DNA from: Luscinia megarhynchos
Lineage: Eukaryota; Chordata; Aves; Passeriformes; Turdidae
Direction of reading: 5' to 3'
Length of the DNA: 64,000 nt
NCBI GenBank assembly: GCA_034336665.1
Contig: JAPFBE010000074.1
Location: forward strand, 62,001-126,000
The notes below the pieces were generated by a model. That model saw nothing but the letters and a program-made list of their open reading frames with translations, searched no databases and had not been told where the DNA came from. The translations under genes were made by a program, and so were the position numbers. Shown here piece by piece: positions 29,861-41,539 of the stretch (the first letter of the stretch is position 1; each line of letters starts with the position of its first letter).

Positions 29861-31060
29861 AGATGATACATCCACTTTTTTTTTCCTAAGTTCTTTCAAA
29901 ACCTCTTTGCATATCCAGGCTGGACATTTGCCTCATCGACCCATCTTTTGGCACATGGGGACAGTCTGTTCTTGTGCCCTCAAGATCGCTGTTTTGAAGC
30001 ATGCCCACCTTTCCTGAACTCCTTTGTTTTTTAAATGCTGCTTACCAAGGAACTCTCTGAATAAGCCTCTTGAATAGGCCAAAGTCTGTTCTCCGGAAGT
30101 CCAGTGTGAAATTTTTATTGCTACTCCTCCTTATTTCACCAAATATCGAGAGCTCTACAATTTCATGATCACTATGCCCCAAATGGCCTCCAACCACCAC
30201 ATCTCCCACCAGCCCGTCTCTATTAGTAAACAACACGTTTAGCATAGTCCCTCCCCTGGTGGGCTCACTCACCAGCTGTTGCAAAAAGTTATCCTCCACA
30301 CACTCTAAGAATCTCCTGGACTGCTTCTTTTATGCTGTTTTAAGTTTTCAGCAGATGTTTGGCAGGTTGAAGTCACCTACAAGAACAAGGGCTGATGATT
30401 CTGAAGCATTCTCCAGCTGCTTATAGAATAAATAGTCCACCTCTTCTTCCTGGTTGGGTGGATGATAACACTTTCCCAGTAGGATGTCAGCCTTATTGGC
30501 CTTCCCCTTAATTCTTACCCATAGGCATTCAACTTCATCGCCATTAGTTTCAATACCCATGGCCTCAAAACCTCCCTAATATAAAGAGCCACTCCTCCAC
30601 CTCTTTTCCCTATCCTCTCTCTTCTGAAGAGCTTGTAGCCATCCAGTGCAGTGCTCCAGTTGTGTGAGTCATCCCACCACATTTCCGTGATGGTGACTAC
30701 ATCATAGCTTTGCTGTTCTGCCATGGCTTCGAGCTCTTCTTGCTTTTTACCCATGCTGCGTGCATTAGTATACACACACTTCAGCTGAGCTTCTGATTTC
30801 ACCCCTGACTCTGGCTTACCACCCTTAGACTTGCTTCTGGACAGCCCAGTTGCATCCTCTTCACCCTTAAACCCTAGCTTAAAGTCCTCTCAATGTGTTC
30901 CAACAGTTCATGGGCTAAAATCCTTTTGCCCTTAACAGATAGAGCCTATCTGGCTCCAGCAGGCCAGGTGCCGCAAAAGTTGCCCCGTGATCAAAGAACC
31001 CAAAATTCTGCCAATGACACCAACCCTTGAGCCACAGGGGAACATTATGTTTAGGGACCA
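29861..31060 (-). pseudogene. CR1 LINE piece 1: endonuclease domain and 5' part
   Basis: Minus-strand frames: NARSMGKKQEELEAMAEQQS and VVTITEMWWDD (endonuclease start), SSALVLVGDFNLP (catalytic DFN block), LFTNRDGLVGDVVVGGHLGH and SDHEIVELSIF (catalytic SDH). These define the APE-type endonuclease of CR1 ORF2, which nicks target DNA. Stops and shifts break it. Beyond 30802 the CR1 match fades into its 5' region, ending around 31060. It joins 21836-22224 across the nested LTR and E5. Confidence 0.9.
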
Positions 31061-32054
31061 TCCATTTAGCCTCCCAGCTGGTCACTGGCAGCTGACTGGT
31101 GACTGTCTTTAATTAAAACTAAATGGTTAATAGGAAACTGAGAAAAAGCCTCTCACCTGACTCCTGATGCAGGTGCCAATGTAAATTGTGCGAAGGACTG
31201 AAGTGCTCAGTCTTGTAACACCCAGCCTCTGCCATGTCTCTTTGCCAGGCCATTGACGTCACTGTGAAATCTTTCTCCCAAATATTGCTTCCCTGGTGCA
31301 GATTAACCTATGCCACTGAGGTGAGAAATCCCCATGGGCATCCCTCCATACATGGACCCCTTTCTAAAATGGTCTATTGTCTCTGACTTGTAGTTTTGGT
31401 AGGAAATATTTGTTTAAGCCTGGGTCAAGTTATATTTTGACTATTGCCCATTTGTGAACAAACAAATAAAAAGGAATTACCCAATACAGAGCAGTTTCCA
31501 AGGCTGAGAAGGTCGAGGATGGAAATAATTGGAAATAATTAATCAGCAGTGGCCGGCAGGGGCTTTACTCACTTAAAACAACTTTGTCTAAGGGTCACTT
31601 CACAAAGGTACTTGCAACTTAGAAAAAAAAAAGATCTTGGCTTGGGTTGAGGGAGGGAGAAAGAGGGAAAAAAGAGGTGGAAGATGAAGCAAGGAGTGAC
31701 AAAGGCACCAGGATCCCACACGAAATTTCATGCCTCCTTCCCAGCCCTTTGCTCCCCATATTCCCTCTCCATTTCCTTAATGCCAGAGCATCTTCTTCCT
31801 CTCAAGTAATAGCCTCACAGGACACAACTAAGTATCTCAGATGTCCAAACTCTCCCAGGAGCCACCCCTTCCCAGATCCGACATGTTGGAACATGAGAGC
31901 AGGGCTTTGAGGGAAATGCACTGTTCTGCCCATCATTAGTGGGGGTGTCTCAACTTCAGAATTATGTCTACTGCATGGACACCTCACCTCCTCCCACCTC
32001 TTTAAATAACTGCTGCCTTTAAACTGACCCTCAGAAAGTTGGATTAAGGATCAT
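31061..32054. other. Unassigned intergenic DNA
   Basis: No gene, RNA or repeat end recognised. A direct GGAAATAATT doubling lies near 31520 and an A-run near 31623. Confidence 0.4.
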
Positions 32055-32287
32055 TTAGAATTTAGATATTGAGAAGAAAATCTTTCTTGAGAAGGTGGTG
32101 AGGCATTGGCATGGGTTGTCCAGAGAAGCTGTGGCTGCCCCATCTCTGGACGTATTCCAAGACAGGTTGGATGGGGCTCTAAGCAGCCTGGTCTAGTGGA
32201 AGGTGTCCCTGCCCATGGCAGGGGGGTTGGAACTAGATGATTTTTACGGTTCCCTCCAACCCAAACCATTCTGTGATTCCATGATCA
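32055..32287 (+). repeat. CR1 3' end fragment
   Basis: The plus strand runs through GGTTGTCCAGAGAAGCTGTG, GGACGTATTCCAAGACAGG, GCAGCCTGGTCTAGTGG and GGTTGGAACTAGATGATTTT to CCATTCTGTGATTCCATGAT, the standard CR1 3' UTR with its 8-bp tail repeats. It is heavily 5'-truncated, as usual for CR1. Confidence 0.92.
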
Positions 32288-33836
32288 TCACCCTTGATGG
32301 AGCTGACATAATTAAATGGTAGTGAAGACAAAATTATTTTAGCATGCATTAGTCTCAAATGACCCAAATTAAAATCTGCAGGAGAGTAAATGGGGCTCTT
32401 TGACCAAAATCTCATATCTATATGCCGACATCTCCACCAAAAACATAGTTTTCAAGCAGAGGAAAAAAATGCATTGTGTTGTTTTTGCATTCAAAATATC
32501 CTTCAGCAGATATGCAGTGCATGCACAGCAATTTGATGCTTTATGGTACAGATCCCAGGCGAGGTCTTCAACTAGGAAAAATATTTCTAGCTGCATATGT
32601 TTGGGTAGAGCTGGACATTTTTATTCTTGTGGGAAAGTCTGATGTCCTCCATCTGAAATGGAAACCCACTGTGCACTGATGGATGTTGCTTATCTCATTG
32701 ATGATGCTGTTTCTGCAGTTGCAGGGTCGTTGTCTTCAGAGGAGTCAGCTGTATGCAAAGAGCTAATTGTAATAAATAAAACTAAATATATTTTCTCATC
32801 AAAATATCTTTGTGGAGAAAAGCATCATTTCAAAAAGGATAAAAACATGGTGGTTTTGTCCATTTTCAGTTAATGCCTGTCCAGGCTGCTGTGTTTTTCC
32901 TCACCCAGCACATATCTGGAGACTTTACCCTGATTTTCTGTAGGACCCTGCAAGTTGGAACTGGATCAGTCCAGAGACATCCCAAAACCATGTAGACCTC
33001 AGAGGAACCACTAATTTTTGCTGCGGGTGTCATATCTCTTTGGGAATGGTGTCCTCAAGCATGTCTTAGACATAGTTGGGAAGTCTGGGAACTGCTGATC
33101 TGGTTCTCATTAAACCCAAGCTCCCTATGGTCCTATTGCAATTTGGTGCTGAGAATACCTGCTCTTAACACACCCATCCCTCACTTCTGCAAAGCCATAA
33201 AGAGTTGGCAGATGGTTGGACAGCAGCTATTATTTTATATAATAATGAAATGAATAAAGATATAATAAATAGCATTTACCTGAATAAGTCATGGTTAATA
33301 AATGCTGGATAATTTAGTAATAAAGGTGATGAACAAGTAGTAGAGGGAGTCACGTCTCCCCAGGGCTGCTTTGCTCTTTCTATATAAAATAAAGCAATCT
33401 AAATTTTGCTGAATATCGAGACATTTTGTTCCTCATTTATAACAAAACGAATCCAACAAAGACAAAGAAGTAACAATCCATATCACCACTGAAACGAGCT
33501 GGAGGGAGAGTTTAAACAAAATCCTCACCAAGGTTCCCAGGCTCCGGCCCCCCCCCTTGATCATATTAAAGCTACAGCAGGCATTTCTGGGCATACAGCA
33601 GACAATTAAGGAATAAAATATCATGATAAAATCACCCCAAGACACTGAGTCAAACGACCCTGGCTAGAGGAAGGGCTGAGTATCCCCAGGATGGAAGATG
33701 CTCTGTGTGTGCTGACGGGGCGCTGAGGATGTTATATCCTCTTTGATGTCTCCTAGCATGGAGGTTCTACAAACACAGGCAATGGCAGTGGCAGTGATGG
33801 CACTAATGTGACTGCTGCAAGTACCTTCCTATTGTA
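32288..33836. other. Unassigned intergenic DNA
   Basis: AT-rich single-copy-looking sequence with no supported frame. ATTGT at 33831-33835 is the left duplication of the next LTR. Confidence 0.4.
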
Positions 33837-34405
33837 TGTGGGGGTTGGGTTGCTGATCTGTGGGGGTTGGGTTGTTGGACGGTCACTGGACAGACTCAGG
33901 AGCTTACTATTTTCTGTTCTTCAGGTTTGTATTTTATTGTAAGGCGTGGGTGTAAGAGAGAGGTGATAAGAGAGAGCTTAGAGAGAGAGGTAAGAGAAGG
34001 CAAGAGATAAGAGAGGGCAAGAGGCAAGAGAGCGATTTTCCATTTACAATCCAATAAGTATTTTTCCATTATGAATATTCTAATTTCCAATAACCAATCT
34101 AATACAATGTGCTAATTTCCTAATATTTGCATGCAACCTATAGGAATCACTAAATTACCATGTTTTATGGCTTTCTGATCTGTAACCCTTATCTTCAGAC
34201 CTTTCCTGCCAGGCTTGGGACAGGATGTCTGTTGGTTCTTTGGTATTTGTGGCATATGGTATTATCTAAACAAAGGAAGAGGCCTCAAACCTTAACATAA
34301 CTATTTTCAGCATCTATGTCAAACACTGCTAACATCTCTATTTCATCTATTGTTTCAGAACTACTTGCTAGGCACTCATAAGATTTTGCTATTGCCTCCC
34401 CAACA
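33837..34405 (-). repeat. L2 solo LTR, copy 2
   Basis: Minus-oriented relative of 4891-5438: plus-strand TGTGGGGG...CCCAACA. ATTGT flanks it (33831-33835, 34406-34410). Its edge contains a direct doubling of TGTGGGGGTTGGGTTG at 33837 and 33859. The CT microsatellite of copy 1 appears here as a GA-rich run (33955-34035). Confidence 0.85.
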
Positions 34406-34410
34406 ATTGT

Positions 34411-36034
34411 GCATTCTCCTTCAGGAAGGCATGCAGCTTTCATCTCCAGCATTTAGTTTGGCAACAGGTGTATAAATAGAGAAGCCAGCACCAGCCTTCA
34501 AAATAAACAGCTTCTGCTGGTGGAGGAAAGTCATCCCAGATGCTGTCAAACTAGGATGAAGGAAAAGCTGAGGCAGAATCAGTTTATCTGAGATCGTTCA
34601 CAGCGTTTCTGTGATATGAAAAGCTCAGGGATGCATCCAAGAGGCTGCAGCAGTGGGAGGAAATGGCAGAGAAAGGCTACCATGGGCCACTGAGGAACTG
34701 AGAGATGCAAGGGAGAGATGGGCCAGATATCAAAAGTCAAGCTTAAAGTCCAGATTTTAGGGTTCTGGGACAGACCCTGAGATACAACCAGTAAAGCAAA
34801 CCCACAGAGGGGCAGAAAGTTATTGCTTCAGGAGATGATGGAAGGAGACAAGAACAATTAGTCATGGCACAGCTTGACCTGCCTGCTGCAGGGCAACTGC
34901 TACTTCATGTCTTCTCCCACCACCTAACAATTTTCATTTCTGAAAGTGGGAAGTGAATTCACCCTCAGATTTCCATCAGAGTTGATTGACATTGTCACAA
35001 GGTTCAGGAGTTATTTGATGGACAGCTGACAGCCAGACGGGCATGTAAACATTGGAGCCTCTTGGCTTTCAGAAACAAGTGTTTAAAAAAAGCCAAGAGG
35101 GTAGTCAGATTCATCACCAGGAGCAATTTGACAGTTTAAGATGCTGGTCCAGTAGCATGGCAAAGAGGAAATGTCCTGGGCTTTTCCACTAAAGCTGGTG
35201 TCAGGGACCTTGTCTGGTTATTGTGACACAGCAGTGACTTCCCTGTTAACCACAAGAGCTACACAAGCCTCTCAAGTGTTTCATTTTTTGTTTCATTTCA
35301 CCTTTATGCCACACAAAAATGTTTACAATGACTCACTGCAGTGCTCAGGGATGTCCCTCTGGCTCTGCTGTGCAAGACTGGGCAGGGACATCCTCCTGTC
35401 AAAGCCTGGTGACACGATGGGGTGACAGGGAGTGGACTGCTCCAACCATGGGCTGGGGGTTCAGGTCAAATCCCAGCTTTGCTGTCATCCCCAGCACAAC
35501 ACCACTCATTGCCACTTGTGCATAGGCTGCTTGGGGCAAGGTCTTTCTCTTTATAATGTCTGGCCCAAAAAGGTTCAGGACCCCATGTGAATCCATACTA
35601 CTGTACAAATAAATGGCACAGGAGAAGCTCCATCCATCTCTTCTTGCTGTGAACATTTCTCCCAGTCAGTTGTCCCAGCCCATATTCATCTCCTCCCTTA
35701 AGGTACCAGTGATCTGTCCCCACCTTGACATCTTATCTCCGAACTGTGTGCCCAGTAAACCAGGTTGTATTTTTAAACACATGTAGACAACACAAAGCAA
35801 ATGCTGTTTCCATGTGTCAGTGATTGTTATTAATTTATCTTAAGCCAGGTCTTCACCACTTTGCCTCTAGAAGCCCTTTCAGAAAAGGACATGCATCTAT
35901 ATATGTAGACCCAACTGAGTTACCATTTTCTACCTGAGTTAAGCTCCACTGGAACAACTTTAAACCAGTACACAGCGAGAGCAAAGTACAAGCAGCATAA
36001 AATAAATACTGTTCCAAGGACTCTCTCTTTGAAT
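34411..36034. other. Unassigned intergenic DNA
   Basis: No gene or repeat recognised. Short frames (for example 35171-35425) lack domains and start context. Confidence 0.4.
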
Positions 36035-36570
36035 TGTCTGGAGCCGCCAACCCATAACCACCACATTGTCCTCAGGCCCGAAATCCCAAGAAACTGCCTG
36101 TTGGGATGGATGTTAGAACATTGGAAGGAGTGTCCCGAGAGAAGAGGGAGGTGTAAGGAAAAAATGATTCATTATTGTATAGAGGTGCGGGGAGAGAAGG
36201 AAATAAGGGAACATCTAGTTTGGCCCATCTTTGGTACATTTGAGAGACGGGCTTGCCAAGATTTGCTTGGTCACGTAAATGGTAAGTATCCACCAGATAA
36301 GGAGGAAAGGGACTATGCCAAACTCTGGAAATACACTAGTACGGGACTTTCCCCCATAAAAACATGCAAAGGTGCTGCAACCTCAGGTGAAGCATGGGAA
36401 CCATTAGATAGCCTCCAACCCCTGTATCTCAATCCTCTACCTCAGCCCATGCAAGCTCATCTCCCGGTGCCCTTATCTGTGGGTCCCCCACATCAATCCG
36501 CACAAGCCCAGGCAACCCCGCTGTTTAGACAGCCTCCAGAAGCATCGCTCCTATAAGGGCAGGCTTCAGC
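36035..36570 (+). pseudogene. gag: E6 gag: matrix and proline-rich linker
   Basis: The frame to 36556 shows a matrix-like N-terminal part (LGWMLEHWKECPERRGRCKE, ending RDYAKLWKYT) followed by a Pro/Gln-rich linker (LPQPMQAHLPVPLSVGPPHQ). The matrix start and 5' LTR are missing, so the ATG at 36029 is fortuitous. Confidence 0.7.
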
Positions 36571-36682
36571 AGCACCCTAACCCCCACCCCCTTCACAACT
36601 GGTAGGACAAAAGGAAAGAACCCCTCCCACCGGGGAAACTGGTTCTCCTCCAGCTAGTAGAACCCGGCACAAAACAAGGAGG

Positions 36683-37380
36683 GTGAACAATGACGATAGT
36701 GAGGACGAGGGAGATAGGCACAATCTCCTCCCTTTAAGAGAAGTACCAACCGCCCCTGGAATCATCGGATTTGTAAATGTACCTATTAACACTGGGGATG
36801 TAAGAGCTTTTAAGAAAGAAATGGGTAGCATGATGGACGATCCATTGGGGGTAGCAGATAGATTAGACGAATTCCTAGGAACTAGGGTATACACGTATGA
36901 TGATAGTAACGCCATATTGAGGTCACTATTCAACATCAAAGAACGAGAAATGATAAGGTAAGCCGAGATTCGGGACTGGGAGCAAAGACACCCCCAAGGA
37001 GTGCAAGGTGACCAGAGATGGCCCAGCCAGAGACCATAGTGGGACGCACAAACAGAAGACGGCAGGAATAGAATGATAGAACTAAGGAATATGATACTAC
37101 AAGGCCTGTGGGAAGCGGTACCAAAGGGTCAGTACATGAGTAAGGCATTGGGGGAATGTCAAAGGAAAGAGAAGACACCCACAGAATGGTTAGAGAGGCT
37201 GAGAAGAAGTCTCCAAATGTATTTGAGAACAGACCTCGATTCCACAGTCGGGGAGGTCTTCTTAAAGACACAGTTTGTGGCAAAATCATGGGAAGATATA
37301 TGGAGAAAACTAGAGAAAATAGAATGATGGCAGGACAAAGGGTTAAAGGACCTGCTCAGGGAAGCGCTGTGGGTTTTCAT
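36683..37380 (+). pseudogene. gag: E6 gag: capsid
   Basis: LPLREVP, FVNVPINTGDVRAFKKEM and YTYDDSNAILRSLFNIKERE are typical of gammaretroviral capsid N-terminal domains. After a stop (36961) and another near 37037, the C-terminal part includes GQYMSKALGECQRKEKTP and EWLERLRRSLQMY, the major homology-like block. No CCHC knuckle follows. Confidence 0.8.
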
Positions 37381-37399
37381 GAGGAGGGAGGAAGAGCAG

Positions 37400-38517
37400 C
37401 TCCTAAAATGGGATAACCCCCAAATCTCAAAAACAATCCAAAAACCTGAGGGTTGGGTCCTGGATAAAAGGGTAATTGGATCAATTTGTGATAGTCGAGA
37501 AGGAGAAGAATACACCGAACTAGTAGGATACACTCCATGCATATCTACTCTGACAGTAAATTCAAATAATAAAAGCAAGGTCTGGCAACCAGAACCCCCT
37601 GCTGGGTATTGGAGTCTTGAAAGACAAATGTGAATGGAGTGATAAAATTTGACTTTGTAGGAATAAAGGCTCTGGAGCTAACCCTTACCAATCCTTGGGA
37701 GAACTGAGTATTTATTGGGCCTAACCAGAAAATACAGATATCACATGGAAAGCCCCGGACGGAATATACTGGGTATGTGGGAAGAAAGCGCATAGTGAGC
37801 TACCAGGAAAATGGAAGGGGTCCTGCACTTTAGGAATGATGCAACCTGTTTTCTTTACTTTACCCAGATTGGAAAGTGGTCTATTAGGAGCACCCTTATA
37901 CGAGACCTTGAACAGAGAAAAGAGAGAATTAACAAGGAAATTGCCTACTGTAGGTGGCAGTCAGACTTGGGAGGGTGAAGAATGGCCTGCTGAAAGAATA
38001 ATAGAATATTATGGCCCTGCTACCTGGGCCCAGGATGGAAGTTGGGGGTACAGAACTCCCATTTACTTATTAAATAGATTAATCAGACTACAGGCAGTAG
38101 TGGAAATTGTATCAAATCATACTGAAGATGCTCTCGAATAATTAGCCAAACAGCATTCTCAAATGGGGGCTTTTGTATATCAAAATAGAATAGCCATAGA
38201 TTACTTGTTAGCCGAAGAAGGGGGAGTCTGTGGAAAGTTCAACAAATCAGTGTTGTATAGAAATTGATGACTATGGAGAAACTACAGAAGGCTTAGCTGC
38301 AGAAATAAAAAAGGTAGCACATGTTCCAGTTCAAAAATGGAAGTCCATCCTAAAGGCATCTTGGTGGGATCAGCTAATCGAAGGAGCCTGGTGGAAAAAG
38401 GTGGTATTCTTTGTATTATGCTCAGTAGTTGGAGTTATATTTCTACCTTGTTTAATACCATGTTTCATCAGGTTAATACATTCAGTCGTACAGGGTATGC
38501 AAAGGGCAGCTATGCCT
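37400..38517 (+). pseudogene. env: E6 env: surface end and transmembrane ectodomain
   Basis: Env begins directly after the capsid remnant. Open parts: 37379-37633, then 37836-38141 with an ectodomain helix region (LNRLIRLQAVVEIV). Next comes [16 protein letters not shown] with the loop cysteine, then a one-base shift, after which [10 protein letters not shown] continues in the frame of 38230-38682. Allowing for that shift the loop is C-X6-CC, the covalent-type Env of gammaretroviruses. The anchor VVFFVLCSVVGVIFLPCLIP ends just before L1. The stops mean it is not functional. Confidence 0.8.
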
Positions 38518-39781
38518 TGTGTTGGTTTCACGTGCTGGGAAGGAGGGGTGGATTCGCCTCAGGGACAGCTCCATGAGGCTAGGGAGTGGGAGGGACTCTC
38601 TCGTCTCTGGGAGCTTCCCCTGTGGGTTGCTGGCACCAGTCGGGGAGCTGATTTGGTGGTGGACAGCTTGGGAAACCAATGAAAAGTTATTTCGCTTTCA
38701 CAAATCACAGTGCATCGGGTTGGCTGCTCTGTCTTTTGGTTTCCGGCTCCCAGGGGGTGAGGTGGCCTCTGGCCAGGGCACCGGCCCTGGCCTGGCTCCG
38801 GGCTCGGCCGGGGGAGCCCAACCCAGTCGCATGGTCCCGGCCCCCTGGCCCCCCCAACCGCATGGCTCCGGGTGGCCCTGGCCCTGGCCTGGTGGCCCCG
38901 GCACCGGCCGCGTGGCTCTGGCACTGCCAGCTTGGCTGGGCTCGCCCCTCCACGTGATAGAAGAGGCCTCCAGATGCCCATGTGGTTTTCTTCACGATCT
39001 GGATATAATTTTAACTTCTTAATGCCTGGATAAGATTCTCGATCTGCCGAGCTCCCCGGAATGAGAAGAAATGAAGCATGGAGACTACACAGGTCAGCAG
39101 AATGAAGATAAAGGTCCTGGTTGGAAGAGATTGAAAAGATGCAACTGATAAGTAGCTGAAAACCTTTTTTGTGGGCTAAGGGGATTGCGACTGCACTAAA
39201 ATTCCTTTAAACTGTGAAATATACTTGGGGAGGTTTGGATGCTTGAGTAGAAGACTTTTTGCCTCGGGGAAATTGAGCTCTCTCTGTTCTGGGACTGCAA
39301 TATGAAGAGAGACATTTGATAGAGAAGGAGATGAAGAGAATTTTGTTTCTCAGCAGCCTGCCTTTAAAAGTAGTACCCCAAGTATGTAACATAACCCATA
39401 GCACAGCTCTGGAAGGACTGTGAAAAAATGGGAGGAGAGTCGTAATCTGCAATATTTTCGCGGGTGGATGCAGACTGTGAAGGTGAAGACACCCCCTAAG
39501 CCATAACTAGAAAAGTAACTTTTCTCTCTTAAGTGAACTGAAATGATTATTTAGGTGGATAACTGACTGAAGTGTTCTCTGTATGTTGTTGGTAAGAAAT
39601 GTGGAATGAAGGGAGAAGGAACAATCTAGGAATCTTATTCAGAATTTTTTTTTTGTGTTATTAATAAATTTCTTCTTGTAACTTTTTAAGTTTTGAGCCT
39701 GCCTTGTCTCTATTCCTAAATTCTATCTCTAAAAGAAATTAAATATATTAAAATTGGCAAAACCCAAGTCACACCGTGACA
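38518..39781 (+). repeat. L1 solo LTR, copy 3, inside E6 env
   Basis: 1264 bp, TGTGTTGG...CCGTGACA, with TGCCT at 38513-38517 and 39782-39786. The env tail frame resumes after the right duplication. Long frames across 38519-39022 run over its GC-rich middle and are not genes. Confidence 0.93.
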
Positions 39782-39786
39782 TGCCT

Positions 39787-39990
39787 GTAGACCCAGAACG
39801 AGCTCCAAGAATGCTAAGTAACAAGACATCCCAGATAATGAAATTAGGAGAAGGCGAGATAAACACTAAGGCAGTAGAAGCACTGGCTAGGTTTGAAGAG
39901 CAAGTAGAGAAAGATAGGTTTGTTTACGGGGATTATCAGGAAAAATCATTAGTAGAGTGGGACAGCAGTAAAGAATTTGAGAAGGACTAA
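39787..39990 (+). pseudogene. env: E6 env cytoplasmic tail
   Basis: After the L1 LTR the frame continues with VDPERAPRMLSNKTSQIM and an acidic end, and stops at 39988-39990. This length of tail after the anchor fits gamma-type Env. The apparent ATG at 39754 lies in the LTR. Confidence 0.6.
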
Positions 39991-40043
39991 GAAAAGAAAG
40001 AAATAGAACATGAACTACTGTGTTTATATAGAAGGGGAGGGAT

Positions 40044-40714
40044 TGTAATATATGTTATGATGTAATTCGTGTTAGTTTGTAAATTAATGTGGAATAAATG
40101 ATGTTTGTATGAATAAAATAATAAAGAAACTTGAAAACAAAAAACTGCTGAGGGAGGAACAGGGATTGCTTCATCGCAACATTGCAACTGCCAACAAAAG
40201 CTGAAGAACTCGGATTAGCAAGTTAATAGATGTAGCCCCAGCAGAGATAACTCTTTCGGAAACTGTCCAGGAAACACCCAAGCGATAAACGTGCATCAAG
40301 TATCAATGATTAAGATAACCAGAGCCATCAGGAAAAGTACATCTCAATGCCTGCTTCCCGTAAGTCAAGATCTGCATTCACCAAAATTTATCATTTCCCA
40401 GACATGGTTTTGTCCAGTCCAACGCAGAGAAAGAAAACAACATGAATATGCGAAACAACTAAAAGAAAGAAAGACCTCTGCTCCAGGCTAGGAAAAACTG
40501 TGTAAAAACTGGACTGACCAAGACGGCTTTGTGAACATTGGGGGATCGGATGCGCTAGAGATCGGATTCAGAGCATGTTCACCCGTCGCCGATCCCAAGC
40601 TCGGCATTGTCCTTTGCGATTGTGGCTATCGAGGACCGTATTTCAGTCGTGAAATAAATTATCGCTTATTCTGATTATATTTAATTTGGATTAATCTCTT
40701 TATTATCTATAACA
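40044..40714 (+). repeat. E6 3' LTR
   Basis: The polypurine tract AGAAGGGGAGGGAT (40030-40043) is followed by TGTAATATATG...CTATAACA. AATAAA lies at about 40651. No second copy is present, so the right border rests on the ACA ending alone. Confidence 0.65.
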
Positions 40715-41140
40715 GACTGATTTCAGATATCCCTAATTTCCAGAGAAAACCTTCTCTAAGTAAGAGAGGAGTGAAACATGTCCCGCTTTCCACTGGGAAA
40801 TTTGTACTTCGGACTGTCTCAACCAGCTAATATCTGAGCCTCTTAAATTAATAAGATTTCTCTTAAGTGATTTCCAAGGAGGGAAGAGTGGAAACCACTG
40901 CTAAGACGTGCAGAGCCTGATGATATGTGAGGTCCCAGGGCCACCGCTGCTGTGTTAGATGTCCATGAATGTCCATGGAACTGGGGACTGCTCATAACTG
41001 GGAAGGTGCCAGAATTTAGGTCCTGGGGACATGGCGCAAAAAGGACATCATGTTACTGGCCAGGAGTAATCTGGAGGATGGATATCTGTGTTTTCATTTG
41101 GGAAGGAGCCGGGTCTGCCCTTGCCCACAGATCCTCCGTC
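40715..41140. other. Unassigned target DNA of E7
   Basis: No feature recognised. CAAGGG at 41141-41146 is the left duplication of E7. Confidence 0.4.
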
Positions 41141-41146
41141 CAAGGG

Positions 41147-41519
41147 TGTTGTAATTTGATAAGATGAGATAAAAGGAATGAATGAACTTACCCCCGGTCC
41201 CCTGTCTTCCTGCCTGTCCTCCTTCCTGTCCCGTGACCTGTCCCTGTGACCTCCCTGTACCCTTCACCTTCATGTCCACCTGAAGTTCCGGTGTTCGAAC
41301 CCTAAGCCAAATATCCTCATCCCATTGGCTGCCAGCCAAATCCCCTCCCACTCCCTTCTCCTGAATACCTGAGCCCCGGGAGAGGGGCTTCCTCTTTCGC
41401 CACAACACCGCCATGGAATAAACTGGGACCTGAAAGAGCGTCTTTTGTTTCTCTTCCTATTCTTGCTAATACCGTGTCTAATCTTAAGTAATTAGGAAAG
41501 GGACACAGTGTATTTAGCA
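41147..41519 (+). repeat. E7 5' LTR
   Basis: TGTTGTAATTTG...TTTAGCA. Differs from the 3' LTR by C/T near 41321 and T/A near 41467. AATAAA occurs in GGAATAAACTGG (about 41416). Confidence 0.95.
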
Positions 41520-41521
41520 GT

Positions 41522-41539
41522 TGGTGCCCAACGCGGGGC
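41522..41539 (+). other. E7 primer binding site
   Basis: TGGTGCCCAACGCGGGGC, two bases inside the LTR. The leader to 42206 follows, GC-rich and containing a (CA)n run at 42108-42122. Confidence 0.75.

Larger units (their letters stand above)
36035..40714 (+). mobile_element. E6: gammaretrovirus-like provirus, 5' truncated, no pol
   Basis: Contains gag (matrix, linker, capsid), then env without any protease, RT or integrase, then a polypurine tract and a single 3' LTR (40044-40714). No 5' LTR was found before 36035. Env is interrupted by an L1 solo LTR (38518-39781). The capsid style and the C-X6-CC loop place it with gammaretrovirus-like class I elements. Confidence 0.8.

Noticed and set aside
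38519..39022. Frames of up to 167 codons
   Set aside because: They run over the L1 LTR GC-rich centre and recur in the other L1 copies (5461-5784, 10234-10594).
39754..39786. ATG at 39754 as a start of a new gene
   Set aside because: It is in the last bases of the L1 LTR; the coding similarity begins only after the duplication and is the env tail.
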